DNA from: JBAXPW01 sp037132015
Lineage (GTDB): Bacteria > Patescibacteriota > Microgenomatia > UBA1406 > GWC2-37-13
DNA length: 15,316 bases
NCBI GenBank assembly: GCA_037132015.1
Contig: JBAXPW010000030.1
Span: 1-15,316 of the forward strand
Direction: 5' to 3'
The translations under genes and the position numbers were made by a program. The notes below the pieces were generated by a model. That model was not told the DNA's origin, made no database searches, and saw only the letters and a list, made by a program, of their open reading frames with translations. Position 1 is the first letter of the stretch. The number at the start of each line of letters is the position of its first letter. This document shows, piece by piece, positions 1-7,616 of the stretch.

Positions 1-819
1 GGATATATATATAATTATTTTGATGAGAAAGTTTCACTCACAGTATCAAACTGTACCGTAAAATATACACCCTCCACCGCTCAATATCTAAAAATTGAAA
101 TTGAATCAGACGCAGAAAAACCTATCATATTAAAATCAGTTGAATTGCTAACTCATAAAAGCACTCCTCCTGAAAAAGAAGATCATGCATTTGATGCAAC
201 TATTCAAAAGGATGAAAAGACTAATAGCACGATTCTCACTCTTGATACTGGATCAGAAAAGGGAGTATATTCTGAAGGAATTATATTTAATTCAACATCG
301 GCAAATTTTAATAGACTTGTTGAAGTAAGTATGAGTAATGATAATAAATCATGGATGCCCATCACATACGGTTATATATTCAATCTCAATCTTCCTCGTT
401 TTAAAGGGATAAACATGCAAATATCCTATCCTGAAATTCGATATAGATATATAAAAGCTCAAATATATCATGAAAATAATGAACCAATCGATATTTCTCC
501 TCAAATCAGTCTCAAAATTTCAACAAAAACTCTGGTATTTAATTATGATCCAACAAATATGTATACCCTCTACTACGGCAATGATATCGCATTAGCAACT
601 TCCTATGATCTCAGTAGATTTATACAATATATAGATGATCCAAATCTTCCCAAAGGATTTCTTACAGACAACAAATCAAATCAAATGTATGTGGCACCAA
701 CGCCTATCCCAAAACCAATAACCGAACAATATTCACAATTGCTCAATATTATTCTTATTGTCCTAGTTGTTGGATTTGCAGTCTTTATCGTCTGGTATAT
801 GAAAAAATTACAAAAATAA
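1..819 (+). CDS. DUF3999-like tail-anchored envelope protein, N-terminus outside window
   Basis: The frame is open from base 1 to the TAA at 817-819, so this is the C-terminal 272 residues of a gene that begins upstream. A TTG at 145 is only an internal codon. The visible part is beta-rich and polar. It contains a discoidin-like strand pattern (VEVSMSNDNKSWMPI, about residues 105-119), then YTLYYGNDIA and SYDLSRF, which recall the 'LyyGN..a..P.YDL' stretch of DUF3999 proteins. A short Pro-rich linker (APTPIPKP) leads to one C-terminal membrane helix (LLNIILIVLVVGFAVFIVWY) and a basic tail, MKKLQK. This layout suggests an extracytoplasmic domain anchored by its C-terminus. There is no LPxTG motif, so it is not an obvious sortase substrate. 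The DUF3999 assignment is from memory of the family pattern and moderately uncertain; the membrane topology is clear. Function unknown. Confidence 0.75.
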   Translation, partial: GYIYNYFDEKVSLTVSNCTVKYTPSTAQYLKIEIESDAEKPIILKSVELLTHKSTPPEKEDHAFDATIQKDEKTNSTILTLDTGSEKGVYSEGIIFNSTSANFNRLVEVSMSNDNKSWMPITYGYIFNLNLPRFKGINMQISYPEIRYRYIKAQIYHENNEPIDISPQISLKISTKTLVFNYDPTNMYTLYYGNDIALATSYDLSRFIQYIDDPNLPKGFLTDNKSNQMYVAPTPIPKPITEQYSQLLNIILIVLVVGFAVFIVWYMKKLQK

Positions 820-832
820 TCAAAAAACTCGT

Positions 833-845
833 TTTCAATTTGAAA
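833..845. repeat. Small perfect dyad overlapping the -35 of the next gene
   Basis: TTTCAA-T-TTGAAA is a perfect 6+1+6 inverted repeat. Its right arm is the putative -35 hexamer (840-845) of the promoter for the gene at 877. It could be an operator half-site pair, but a dyad this short and AT-rich may arise by chance. Confidence 0.35.
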
Positions 846-869
846 TCGTCCCCTATTCTATCGTACAAT
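840..869 (+). promoter_or_regulatory. Sigma70-type promoter giving a leaderless mRNA
   Basis: TTGAAA (840-845) and TACAAT (864-869) are separated by 18 bp. The ATG at 877 follows the -10 box by only 7 nt, so the predicted transcription start falls on or next to the start codon. No Shine-Dalgarno sequence is present. Confidence 0.6.
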
Positions 870-876
870 GTAAATT

Positions 877-2229
877 ATGCATCTTCGTCTTGTACTTATT
901 ATCAGCGTTTTATCTTTGTACCTCGCCTCTCTTGGATTAACACAAATCACCTATCCAAACACGTACATAGGTCAAACAAATATTGGATACATGAACAAAA
1001 CTCAAGTTGAAAAGACACTTGACAAACTTCTCGCTAAGGAAATGCAGATCACAATCCGTGAAAACACATATAATTACAAGCCCCAAAATATCGGAGTATC
1101 TATTGATAAAAAAACTACCCTTCAAAAAATATATGCTCCCAACTCATTTAGTTTTGGAAAAAATATAACAACATTTATATCCTCAATTTTCACTGCACGA
1201 AAAATTGATCCGGATCTTGTTTTCACAAAAGACTTCTTCCTCTTTACCGAAAATATTTCTTTTGACTTTGTAACCAAACCTGATAGTATAGGAGTTGACA
1301 ATATAGGTAAATCTTTCATCATCGAAGAAGAAAATGAAAAAAAATTCGTTATCGATCCTGATTCACTACGCACACTCATCACCCAGCATATTAGTGATAA
1401 AGAAATCAAAATTGAGCCGCTTTTATCTGAAATTCCTAGTACAAAAGCTGTGTTGTTAGCGCAATATAATAAAAAAATAGATCAAGTATTCTCCGAACCA
1501 GTCAATCTCCGTATCACAACAGGAGCAAGTCTAGCACGTATCATCATCAATCCCTCAGAGATACGAGACATAGTTAATCTAGGGTATGATCAATACTCCA
1601 ACCAGTTCACCCTCGGCATAGATGAAAAGAAATTAAAAGATCGTATACTACTAAACAAGGTTTCGTATGTAATGAAAAACACGGACGCTACCCTATCAGC
1701 CAAAACAATCAAAGAGGCATTGGTCAATCTCATAAATAATCGACTCGTCGGTAAAAGTGCAAATTCTATAGAAACAAAAATTGAAGAAAAATATAAATCA
1801 GATGGAAAACTAGCTGAAAAATATATAGAGGTAGATTTACTTCAACAAAAAATGTATCTCTTTAAGGAAGGTCTCATGGTCAAGTCGTATGCCATAACTA
1901 CTAATTGGGATTATCCCGTTCCAATAGGTACATTTGAGATATTAAATAAGCTTGATATTGGATATTCTGCTATATATCAACGTTGGATGCCCTACTGGAT
2001 GAGCTATACATATAACAAATCACTCAATGCCTATTTTGGAATACATGAAACTCCCTATAAAAATGGCAGTGATGCCCTTTCAGGAACTCCTGTTCTGAGC
2101 GCTACACCAAAGGTAACTGGTGCCCCTGAAACACCTGTAGATGGCACGAGTATAGCTCTTGATAAACAATCAGCTCAAGAAGTCTATCTCTTCGCAGAAA
2201 AAGGTACGAAAGTGGTGATTTATGAATAA
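877..2229 (+). CDS. Membrane-anchored YkuD/L,D-transpeptidase-like protein with altered catalytic motif
   Basis: 450 aa. An N-terminal signal/anchor helix (residues 3-21) is followed by a segment resembling the PG_binding_4/VanW-associated domain (YPNTYIGQTNIGYMNKTQVEKTL, from residue 26). A second helical/beta region follows, and then a C-terminal YkuD fold (about 315-450: YIEVDLLQQKMYLFKEG, PIGTFEI, YFGIHETPY, GTKVVIYE). YkuD enzymes cross-link peptidoglycan through the Cys of an SHGC motif. Here the upstream conserved His is kept (His390), but the SHGCxRL position reads D422-G-T-S-I-A-L428, so Cys, His and Arg are all missing. A Pro/Thr-rich insertion (about 400-420) precedes it. It is therefore probably a non-catalytic wall-binding or structural homologue, unless Ser425 acts. 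The start at 877 is supported by the promoter placement. It is convergent with hsdS, with 7 bp between stops. Confidence 0.85.
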   Translation: MHLRLVLIISVLSLYLASLGLTQITYPNTYIGQTNIGYMNKTQVEKTLDKLLAKEMQITIRENTYNYKPQNIGVSIDKKTTLQKIYAPNSFSFGKNITTFISSIFTARKIDPDLVFTKDFFLFTENISFDFVTKPDSIGVDNIGKSFIIEEENEKKFVIDPDSLRTLITQHISDKEIKIEPLLSEIPSTKAVLLAQYNKKIDQVFSEPVNLRITTGASLARIIINPSEIRDIVNLGYDQYSNQFTLGIDEKKLKDRILLNKVSYVMKNTDATLSAKTIKEALVNLINNRLVGKSANSIETKIEEKYKSDGKLAEKYIEVDLLQQKMYLFKEGLMVKSYAITTNWDYPVPIGTFEILNKLDIGYSAIYQRWMPYWMSYTYNKSLNAYFGIHETPYKNGSDALSGTPVLSATPKVTGAPETPVDGTSIALDKQSAQEVYLFAEKGTKVVIYE

Positions 2230-2236
2230 ATAGTTT

Positions 2237-3577
2237 CTACTGTTTTTCTATCTCTTCTTCTACTTTTCTTTTTGCTTCTTCAAGTAAATCCTTGCTTTCT
2301 TTTCGCAGTCTATGACTTTCTTGTATTTTTTCGGCGATTTGGATTTGGATTGAGGGTTTGAGGAGAGGGATTTTGATTGACTCTAATTCTGTTTTTGAAA
2401 TAGCAGTTAAAATTGTGCCTTTTGATCCTTTTTGTAATAATTCTTGAATAATCTTTGACTTAAAAATAATCAATAAGGTTTCAGAATTTATAATCTTAGA
2501 ATTTAGAACAAAAAACCCAGTTGAACAAATTGCATTATCAAATTCTTGATCAATAATTGAACAAGAAGAAAGCGATCCTTCAATAGAAGAAATAACTACA
2601 TCGCCTGTATTTATTTGTCTTCTTGCTCTAGAGGGTAAATTTTTTCCTATCTCTCTTTGATAATCTTGCACATATCCATTATTTGAAATATTTGAAAGTG
2701 CTAAATATTTATATGTTTGATCGCCTTTTGGATTATAGTTTTTATCTTTAAAATGAGCAATATTTTTTATTGTATCCCATCCGCCTTCATACTTCTCAAT
2801 TTTCTTAATAATATCGGCATATTTTGGTTGAAAATATTCACTGTCAAATCTACAAGCTTTTTCTACTTCTTTTTTTGTCGTAGTAAACCAAATAACTCGT
2901 TTAATCTCATAATTCAGTAGTCCAAGTTCTCGCAATAATAACTCCTCGGCTTCACGATAGAGTTGTTTGGACTTGGTTTGTTTTGCATGAGCAGATTTCA
3001 CTATTTGTTCGATTTGGAGCTGGAAGGATTGGGGAAAATTTAAAAAAGGGATTTTTAACAAATGTGTCGGTGTAATTTCAGGTTGTAAACCGCCATACAT
3101 ACCTTTGTCAATCATTTTTCTTCCAAGTTCTGTATTAAAGAAGATGGATAAAAAGAATGGATTTATTTTTCCACTTTTAATAATGAAAGTATGCGAAGAG
3201 GCGATAGCTTCAATTCCTTCATTAAATAAACAAGTTTGCCCAAAATTAGCACCTGTTCTGGACATCAAAATATCATTATTTGAGATCTTATTCTTTTTTA
3301 ACCTTGAAGCATCATTTTTTGAAATATAGACTTCATTTGTTAAATCAAATTTGAGTGGTCTAACATTTTGCGTTCTTACAAAAAGGACTCCATTTTCCTG
3401 AACATATTCTCTTTTTATTTCGTTTGGATGATAAATTTTCACATCAAAATCTTTTAAGTTTTTATTTTCTCGATTTAATTTTCTCTCAATCTCCAAATAC
3501 TCTGGTTTAAAATATTCTGCGTCGTATCTGCGGGCTTCGCGGATGTCTTTTAGTTTTATATGGCTGATTTGGGACAT
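2237..3577 (-). CDS. hsdS: Type I-style restriction-modification specificity subunit HsdS
   Basis: 446 aa from the ATG at 3577. It chooses the DNA target for the partner methylase. Two target-recognition domains are arranged as a pseudo-repeat. DIREARRYDAEYFKPEYLEI (residues 11-30) matches EVEKACRFDSEYFQPKYADI (237-256), each opening a half. The halves end in similar helices, QIEQIVKSAHAKQTKSKQL (188-206) and QIAEKIQESHRLRKESKDL (413-431), which form the two conserved coiled-coil spacers. The frame also allows an ATG at 3625, but those 16 extra residues (NLKRKRVLRKSSKNN) are coded inside the 3' end of dinD and do not look like HsdS. The ATG at 3577 sits 1 nt after the dinD stop, as expected for translational coupling. 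It is the last gene of the cassette, in convergent orientation to the YkuD-like gene. Confidence 0.92.
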   Translation of the reverse strand: MSQISHIKLKDIREARRYDAEYFKPEYLEIERKLNRENKNLKDFDVKIYHPNEIKREYVQENGVLFVRTQNVRPLKFDLTNEVYISKNDASRLKKNKISNNDILMSRTGANFGQTCLFNEGIEAIASSHTFIIKSGKINPFFLSIFFNTELGRKMIDKGMYGGLQPEITPTHLLKIPFLNFPQSFQLQIEQIVKSAHAKQTKSKQLYREAEELLLRELGLLNYEIKRVIWFTTTKKEVEKACRFDSEYFQPKYADIIKKIEKYEGGWDTIKNIAHFKDKNYNPKGDQTYKYLALSNISNNGYVQDYQREIGKNLPSRARRQINTGDVVISSIEGSLSSCSIIDQEFDNAICSTGFFVLNSKIINSETLLIIFKSKIIQELLQKGSKGTILTAISKTELESIKIPLLKPSIQIQIAEKIQESHRLRKESKDLLEEAKRKVEEEIEKQ

Positions 3578-3578
3578 A

Positions 3579-4415
3579 TTATTTTTTGAGGATTTTCTTA
3601 ATACCCTTTTTCTTTTCAGATTCAACTTTTCTCTCTACTTTTTTTACATCTTCAGCAGGAGAAAGTTTTTCTGGAACAATTCCTCTTGAAATTAAAGTGT
3701 TTCTAACTGTTTTATTATTCGTAATATGTTCGTCAGAAATTTGTTTTTCACTATTCATTCTTTTTTCTTTTGCATTATGAATAGTAATTTCAGTCGCAAA
3801 ATCTTTTGCTTTCAAAAGTATTGTTGGCATAAAATCAGCAATTGGTTTTGAACCTGTTTTCCAAATAATCTTCATATCAGATGTATTTTTGCCACCAAAA
3901 AAAGCTGAATCTCCTTTGCTTCTAATCAATGCAAAGTTTTGATTTCCTCCTGTTTGTTGATAAATCGTGCTAGAAAGTTCCTTCTCACTTTCAGAAAGTT
4001 TTTTTCTTGCCTTAATTCTTTCAATATCTTCTATTCTTTTAGCGATAATTTCTGCTTTTCTCGTTTGTATTGCAAAATAAGTTTGTGCAAAAGCAATCTC
4101 TTCCTTAGTAGAATCACCATTTTGTGCAATCAGATAGCAAGCATAACGAGTTAGCATTATATCATCTACCTCTTTTTCCGCACCTGAACCAATAGAAACC
4201 ATTTTCCTGATATCAGGAAAATGGTTCGAAACTTCATGTCCAGATATTTCACAAGCGGTTTTCGCTTTTGAAATAACATTTTGGAAATTCTCCCATTTGC
4301 TATAACCCAAAAGATTTTGCAAATCACGAGCAAGCCAAAATTCGAGTCCATCTTTGGTTTGATGTGAAAAAGACTCAAAATTTGTGGTTAATGAATAAAT
4401 TATTTCTTGTTTCAT
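3579..4415 (-). CDS. dinD: DNA damage-inducible protein D-like (DinD), BRO-N family
   Basis: 278 aa. The N-terminal half matches the DinD/BRO-N pattern: FWLARDLQNLLGYSKWENF (about 26-44) and HFPDIRKMVSIGSGAEKEVDD (65-85). LTRYACYLIAQNGDSTKEEI (88-107) and AQTYFAIQTRKAE (110-122) follow. The C-terminal part is charged and includes the DinD-typical IRSKGDSAFFGG and NKTVRNTLISRGI. E. coli DinD is SOS-induced and is reported to affect RecA filaments; here the role is unknown. DinD genes are often found within type I restriction-modification loci, as here between the DUF1016 gene and hsdS. The start lies 4 nt after the TGA of the ancestral DUF1016 frame, so the two were one translational unit. No LexA-type box was recognised upstream. 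A perfect 30-bp palindrome encodes residues NHFPDIRKMV. Confidence 0.9.
   Translation of the reverse strand: MKQEIIYSLTTNFESFSHQTKDGLEFWLARDLQNLLGYSKWENFQNVISKAKTACEISGHEVSNHFPDIRKMVSIGSGAEKEVDDIMLTRYACYLIAQNGDSTKEEIAFAQTYFAIQTRKAEIIAKRIEDIERIKARKKLSESEKELSSTIYQQTGGNQNFALIRSKGDSAFFGGKNTSDMKIIWKTGSKPIADFMPTILLKAKDFATEITIHNAKEKRMNSEKQISDEHITNNKTVRNTLISRGIVPEKLSPAEDVKKVERKVESEKKKGIKKILKK
4197..4226. repeat. Perfect 30-bp palindrome inside dinD
   Basis: The left half is AACCATTTTCCTGAT and the right half, its exact reverse complement, is ATCAGGAAAATGGTT. There is no spacer, and the centre is GATATC. Symmetry breaks at once on both sides (a/c, then g/g). It encodes N-H-F-P-D-I-R-K-M-V in a conserved part of DinD. 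Confidence 0.97.
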
Positions 4416-4419
4416 ATTT

Positions 4420-5451
4420 TCATTTTTGATTATCTAAAAAAGATTTCTCGGCTTTTTGAATTTGTTTCTTAAATTCAGTCTTACTTGGTAAATACAATTT
4501 ATATTCACGCGCAAAAATATTACTATTTTTTGGCAATGTATATTCCACTATAATTTCATTTTTCTCTTAACATAAAATTAAACCAGTAGTTGGATTTTCC
4601 CATTCTTCTTTTTCTAGTCGATCAAACATATTTACATACATATGCATTTGTCCCAAATCCTGATGGGTCAATTTAATAATTTTGAGATCAATCAAAACAA
4701 AAGTTTTTAGAAGCCGATTATAAAAAACCAAATCAATATAAAAATGATCCATTCCAAAACTAAATCTTTTCTGTCTTGCTACAAAACTAAATTCTTTTCC
4801 AAATTCAAGCAGAAACTTTTGTAAATTATCGATAATTGCTTGTTCTAATTCCGTTTCTGAATATTTTATATTTTCATTAAGATTAAGAAATTCCAGAATA
4901 TATGGATCTTTCAAAATATCTTGAGGATTTTCTGGTTCATGATATTTCTTCAAATTATCTTCTAAAACGCCTTTTTTATTCTTACTTAAAATAATTCTTT
5001 CAAAAAGAGACAAATTTATTTGTCGATCTAATTCTCTTACAGACCAATTATTTTCTGAACATTCTTTTTCATAACAATCTTGTTTACGATTATCTTTAAG
5101 AGATATTAGACGAACATAAAGAGACCATAAAAGAGAGAAATTATATTTCTGAGAATCGGCAGACACTGTCTGCCGATTTGAGAAAGATAGGAAAAAAAGC
5201 CTCATATTGCGAAGATTCCTTTCAGAAAAGCCATCTCCAAATTCACTTATCAATTTTTTGCTCAGTATTTCTAATGTTTCCAAACCATACTCAGCTCGGC
5301 TTTTACCTTTTTGTTCATCTTCCACAATCAACCTACCAATTTCAAAATAAGTTAAAACCATAGTCGTATTCACAGTTTGTACAACTTTACTTTTTGCATT
5401 TTCAAGTAACTCCTTTATTTCTTGAAAAAGATTTTTATTTTTTGTAATCAT
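4420..5451 (-). pseudogene. DUF1016/YhcG PD-(D/E)xK nuclease family gene with an in-frame TAA
   Basis: From the ATG at 5451, 294 codons lead to a TAA at 4567-4569. The same frame then continues for 48 sense codons to a TGA at 4420-4422. Residues before the stop show the DUF1016 N-terminal domain (GDGFSERNLRNMRLFF; NNWSVRELDRQINLSLFERI) and the YhcG nuclease domain: YIDLVFY with Asp240, FVLIDLK with Asp255/Lys257, and HQDLGQM with Gln268. The protein then breaks off after NPTTGLILC. The continuation (EKNEIIVEYTLPKNSN, then IFAREYKLYLPSK) is what follows LILCK in family members, so a Lys AAA has apparently become TAA. dinD starts 4 nt after the distal TGA, which supports the longer original gene. 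The alternatives are a truncated but stable protein (active-site residues are all upstream of the stop), readthrough, or a base-call error. YhcG-type genes are frequent companions of type I restriction-modification loci. Confidence 0.88.
5154..5178. repeat. Perfect 12+1+12 inverted repeat inside the DUF1016 gene
   Basis: AATCGGCAGACA, one central C, then TGTCTGCCGATT. The arms are exact reverse complements and are noticeably more GC-rich than the surroundings. It encodes NRQTVSAD, which includes the family-typical QTVSA. Confidence 0.97.
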
Positions 5452-5479
5452 ACCTTTATTAAATTATTATAATCATAGT

Positions 5480-7540
5480 TTAAGATATTCTCCAAAAACT
5501 CAGCTCTTGCTCTCTCGCCCAGCCCTCAAAAGCCTCAGCAATTTCTTTAAGATCATGTTTTTGAATCAAGTGATTATGTTCATCGAGTTTTCTTTCACCT
5601 TTTTCATTCGTTTCATATAACTCAACTCCTGAATTATCTTTTCCCGAACACTCAGAAACAGCCATAAAAACTTCATAATCATCAACTTTTGGATTATAAT
5701 TTTGAGAATTGGTATCTTCATTCCATTTTTGGATAAAAAGAACTGATGTTTTTGTACCGGTATGGGGCTTAAATGTATTCCCATCAAGCCCAACTACTGC
5801 AATTAATCTTGCTCTTTCCATTACAAAGTTTCGAATCTTTTCATCACTCGTATTATTAAATCTACCTTGAGGCAAAACAATTGCCATTCTTCCACCCGGC
5901 TTGAGAAAGTCAAGATTTCTTTCGATAAATAACACATCACGAGAAACTTTATTTACTTTTTTTCCTTTGCCATCAAAAGCAACTTCGTAATTTGAAATCA
6001 AACGTGAATCTTTTATATCACCTGCAAACGGAGGATTTGCCATAACAATATCAAAGTTAAATTCTTTTGGATTTTTTGGATCTTTTGCTAAATCAAGCAA
6101 TCTTTGAAAACCCTCACTATATGTTTTTATCCATTCCCTATCTTTTTGTTTCTCTTCCCATCTGTTGTAATCCAAAGTATTTAAATGCAAAACATTTGTT
6201 TTTCCATCTCCAGCAATCATATTTAAAGTTCTTGCAACACGAACAGATTTTTCATCAAAATCAATTCCAAAAACGTTATCAACAAAATCTTTCTGCTCGC
6301 TAGTGAGTTTTTGATTTGAAAAATTTGCAAATTGTGCCTTTCCTTGGTTCACTAATTTTTGCCATACATTAAACAATGTATGCACGGTAAATCCACAGCT
6401 TCCACATGCCGTATCAATCATATATTCATTCGACTGCGGATTCATCATATAGACGCACATATCAATTACATTTCTTGGCGTGAAATATTGTCCTTTTTCA
6501 CCTTTAGCGGATTTATTCACCAAATATTCAAAAGCCTCATCTATAACTTGAAGATTTGAATTAAAAAGTTTTACATTCTGCAAAAATCCTACGCAAATTT
6601 GTAAATGATTTTCATCAGTAATACGAAGTGGCTCACCTTTTTCAAAAATACCTTGCCATTTTTCTTTTGCCTTTTCGTATAGCTTATTTATTTTCTCTTT
6701 TGTATCATGCGCATTTCCTCGACTTCTAAATTCTAATTTTTTATACTCAGCATTATCAATCTGCGCAAGAATTTCTTTATCAGTAAATGTTGGATTATTT
6801 TTTTTGATAATCTTGAATTGCATTTCGATACTTACTCTGTCATCCGCGCTTTCCATTTCATCAAAAAGCTTCGTAAAAATTAGTTTGAATACCTCTTCAA
6901 AAACATCTACACCCGCATTTGACAACACCTCATCTTCCATTTCTTGAATCAGATCTTTTAATGATTTTCGTTCTTCTGTGAGTCTGTCTTTACTCATCAA
7001 TTCAAGATATGTAAATCTCTCATTTTTTACATCATCAATTACCTCATCTACTTTAGGTATATCTGAAAGTGGCTCAAAATAATTTGGATCAAGTCGTTCA
7101 TAATAATTTATCTCAACTCCATTTGTCCAAACTGCAAGTGGCGAACCAGTAGCATTAGTATAACTTTTCAATTGATCTTTTCCATCTTTAGCAGTATGCT
7201 TTTTAATTTCAAGTACACAATAAACACTTGTCTTATCTGCTTTATTGAGAATCACAATATCAGCAAACTTCTTTTCTCTCCCAAAATTTACTGTATATTC
7301 CACATCAAGTAGATCAGCAGTATAACCATAATCGTTGATGAGCCTATCGAGCATTAGTTGTCTCACTATTTCTTCTGGCTTTATTTGAATATCTTTGTTT
7401 CTTTTAAGGCATTTGAGAAAAAGTTTACCATCTCTTTCAAAAATATTTTTCTCTATCCTATTGATACCTTCTACAGAAAAAACAGTAAGATCGTATTTTC
7501 CATCTGACTTTACCAGTTTAGTTAATTCAACATTTTTCAT
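5480..7540 (-). CDS. Fused HSDR_N nuclease and N6-adenine DNA methyltransferase (HsdM-like)
   Basis: 686 aa. An N-terminal type I restriction R-protein N-terminus-like nuclease (about 50-150) has a full set of PD-(D/E)xK residues: Glu57 (KPEEIVRQLMLDRL), Asp94 (FADIVILN), Glu111 and Lys113 (CVLEIKK), and a QxxxY motif at Gln123/Tyr127 (DQLKSY). A helical linker leads to an N6 methylase domain with QYFTPR (351-356), the AdoMet motif DTACGSCGF (376-384; consensus DPACGSGGF) and catalytic NPPF (502-505). It would methylate adenine at sites chosen by HsdS and might also cleave. No helicase or translocase HsdR is present. BcgI-like Type IIB enzymes have this nuclease-methylase plus separate specificity subunit arrangement; that comparison is inference. 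It is the first gene of the cassette, with its own promoter at about 7573-7602. DUF1016 starts 28 bp downstream. Confidence 0.92.
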   Translation of the reverse strand: MKNVELTKLVKSDGKYDLTVFSVEGINRIEKNIFERDGKLFLKCLKRNKDIQIKPEEIVRQLMLDRLINDYGYTADLLDVEYTVNFGREKKFADIVILNKADKTSVYCVLEIKKHTAKDGKDQLKSYTNATGSPLAVWTNGVEINYYERLDPNYFEPLSDIPKVDEVIDDVKNERFTYLELMSKDRLTEERKSLKDLIQEMEDEVLSNAGVDVFEEVFKLIFTKLFDEMESADDRVSIEMQFKIIKKNNPTFTDKEILAQIDNAEYKKLEFRSRGNAHDTKEKINKLYEKAKEKWQGIFEKGEPLRITDENHLQICVGFLQNVKLFNSNLQVIDEAFEYLVNKSAKGEKGQYFTPRNVIDMCVYMMNPQSNEYMIDTACGSCGFTVHTLFNVWQKLVNQGKAQFANFSNQKLTSEQKDFVDNVFGIDFDEKSVRVARTLNMIAGDGKTNVLHLNTLDYNRWEEKQKDREWIKTYSEGFQRLLDLAKDPKNPKEFNFDIVMANPPFAGDIKDSRLISNYEVAFDGKGKKVNKVSRDVLFIERNLDFLKPGGRMAIVLPQGRFNNTSDEKIRNFVMERARLIAVVGLDGNTFKPHTGTKTSVLFIQKWNEDTNSQNYNPKVDDYEVFMAVSECSGKDNSGVELYETNEKGERKLDEHNHLIQKHDLKEIAEAFEGWAREQELSFWRIS

Positions 7541-7572
7541 AATAATATCTTTTTAAAAAATCAACTGACTAT

Positions 7573-7602
7573 AGTATATACCTATCCCTACTCAATATCC
7601 AA
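7573..7602 (-). promoter_or_regulatory. Putative promoter of the restriction-modification cassette
   Basis: On the minus strand TATACT (7578-7573) lies about 32 nt before the hsdM-like ATG at 7540. A weak -35 (TGGATA, 7601-7596) is 17 bp upstream of it. Unlike its neighbours this promoter leaves a leader of about 25 nt. The whole 76-bp gap to the next gene holds nothing else recognisable. Confidence 0.45.
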
Positions 7603-7616
7603 TATTTTCAAACAGA

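Noticed and set aside
145..819. TTG at 145 as the start of the first gene
   Set aside because: The same frame is open without a stop back to base 1 and encodes protein-like sequence (VKYTPSTAQYLKIEIES), so the true start is outside the window.
3578..3625. 16-residue N-terminal extension of HsdS from an ATG at 3625
   Set aside because: It lies wholly inside the dinD 3' end, is a basic out-of-frame reading of dinD codons, and the ATG at 3577 follows the dinD stop by 1 nt.
4567..4569. Alternative genetic code (TAA as sense) to explain the interrupted DUF1016 gene
   Set aside because: Known CPR recoding concerns TGA. TAA ends dinD, the hsdM-like gene and others here at family-typical lengths.
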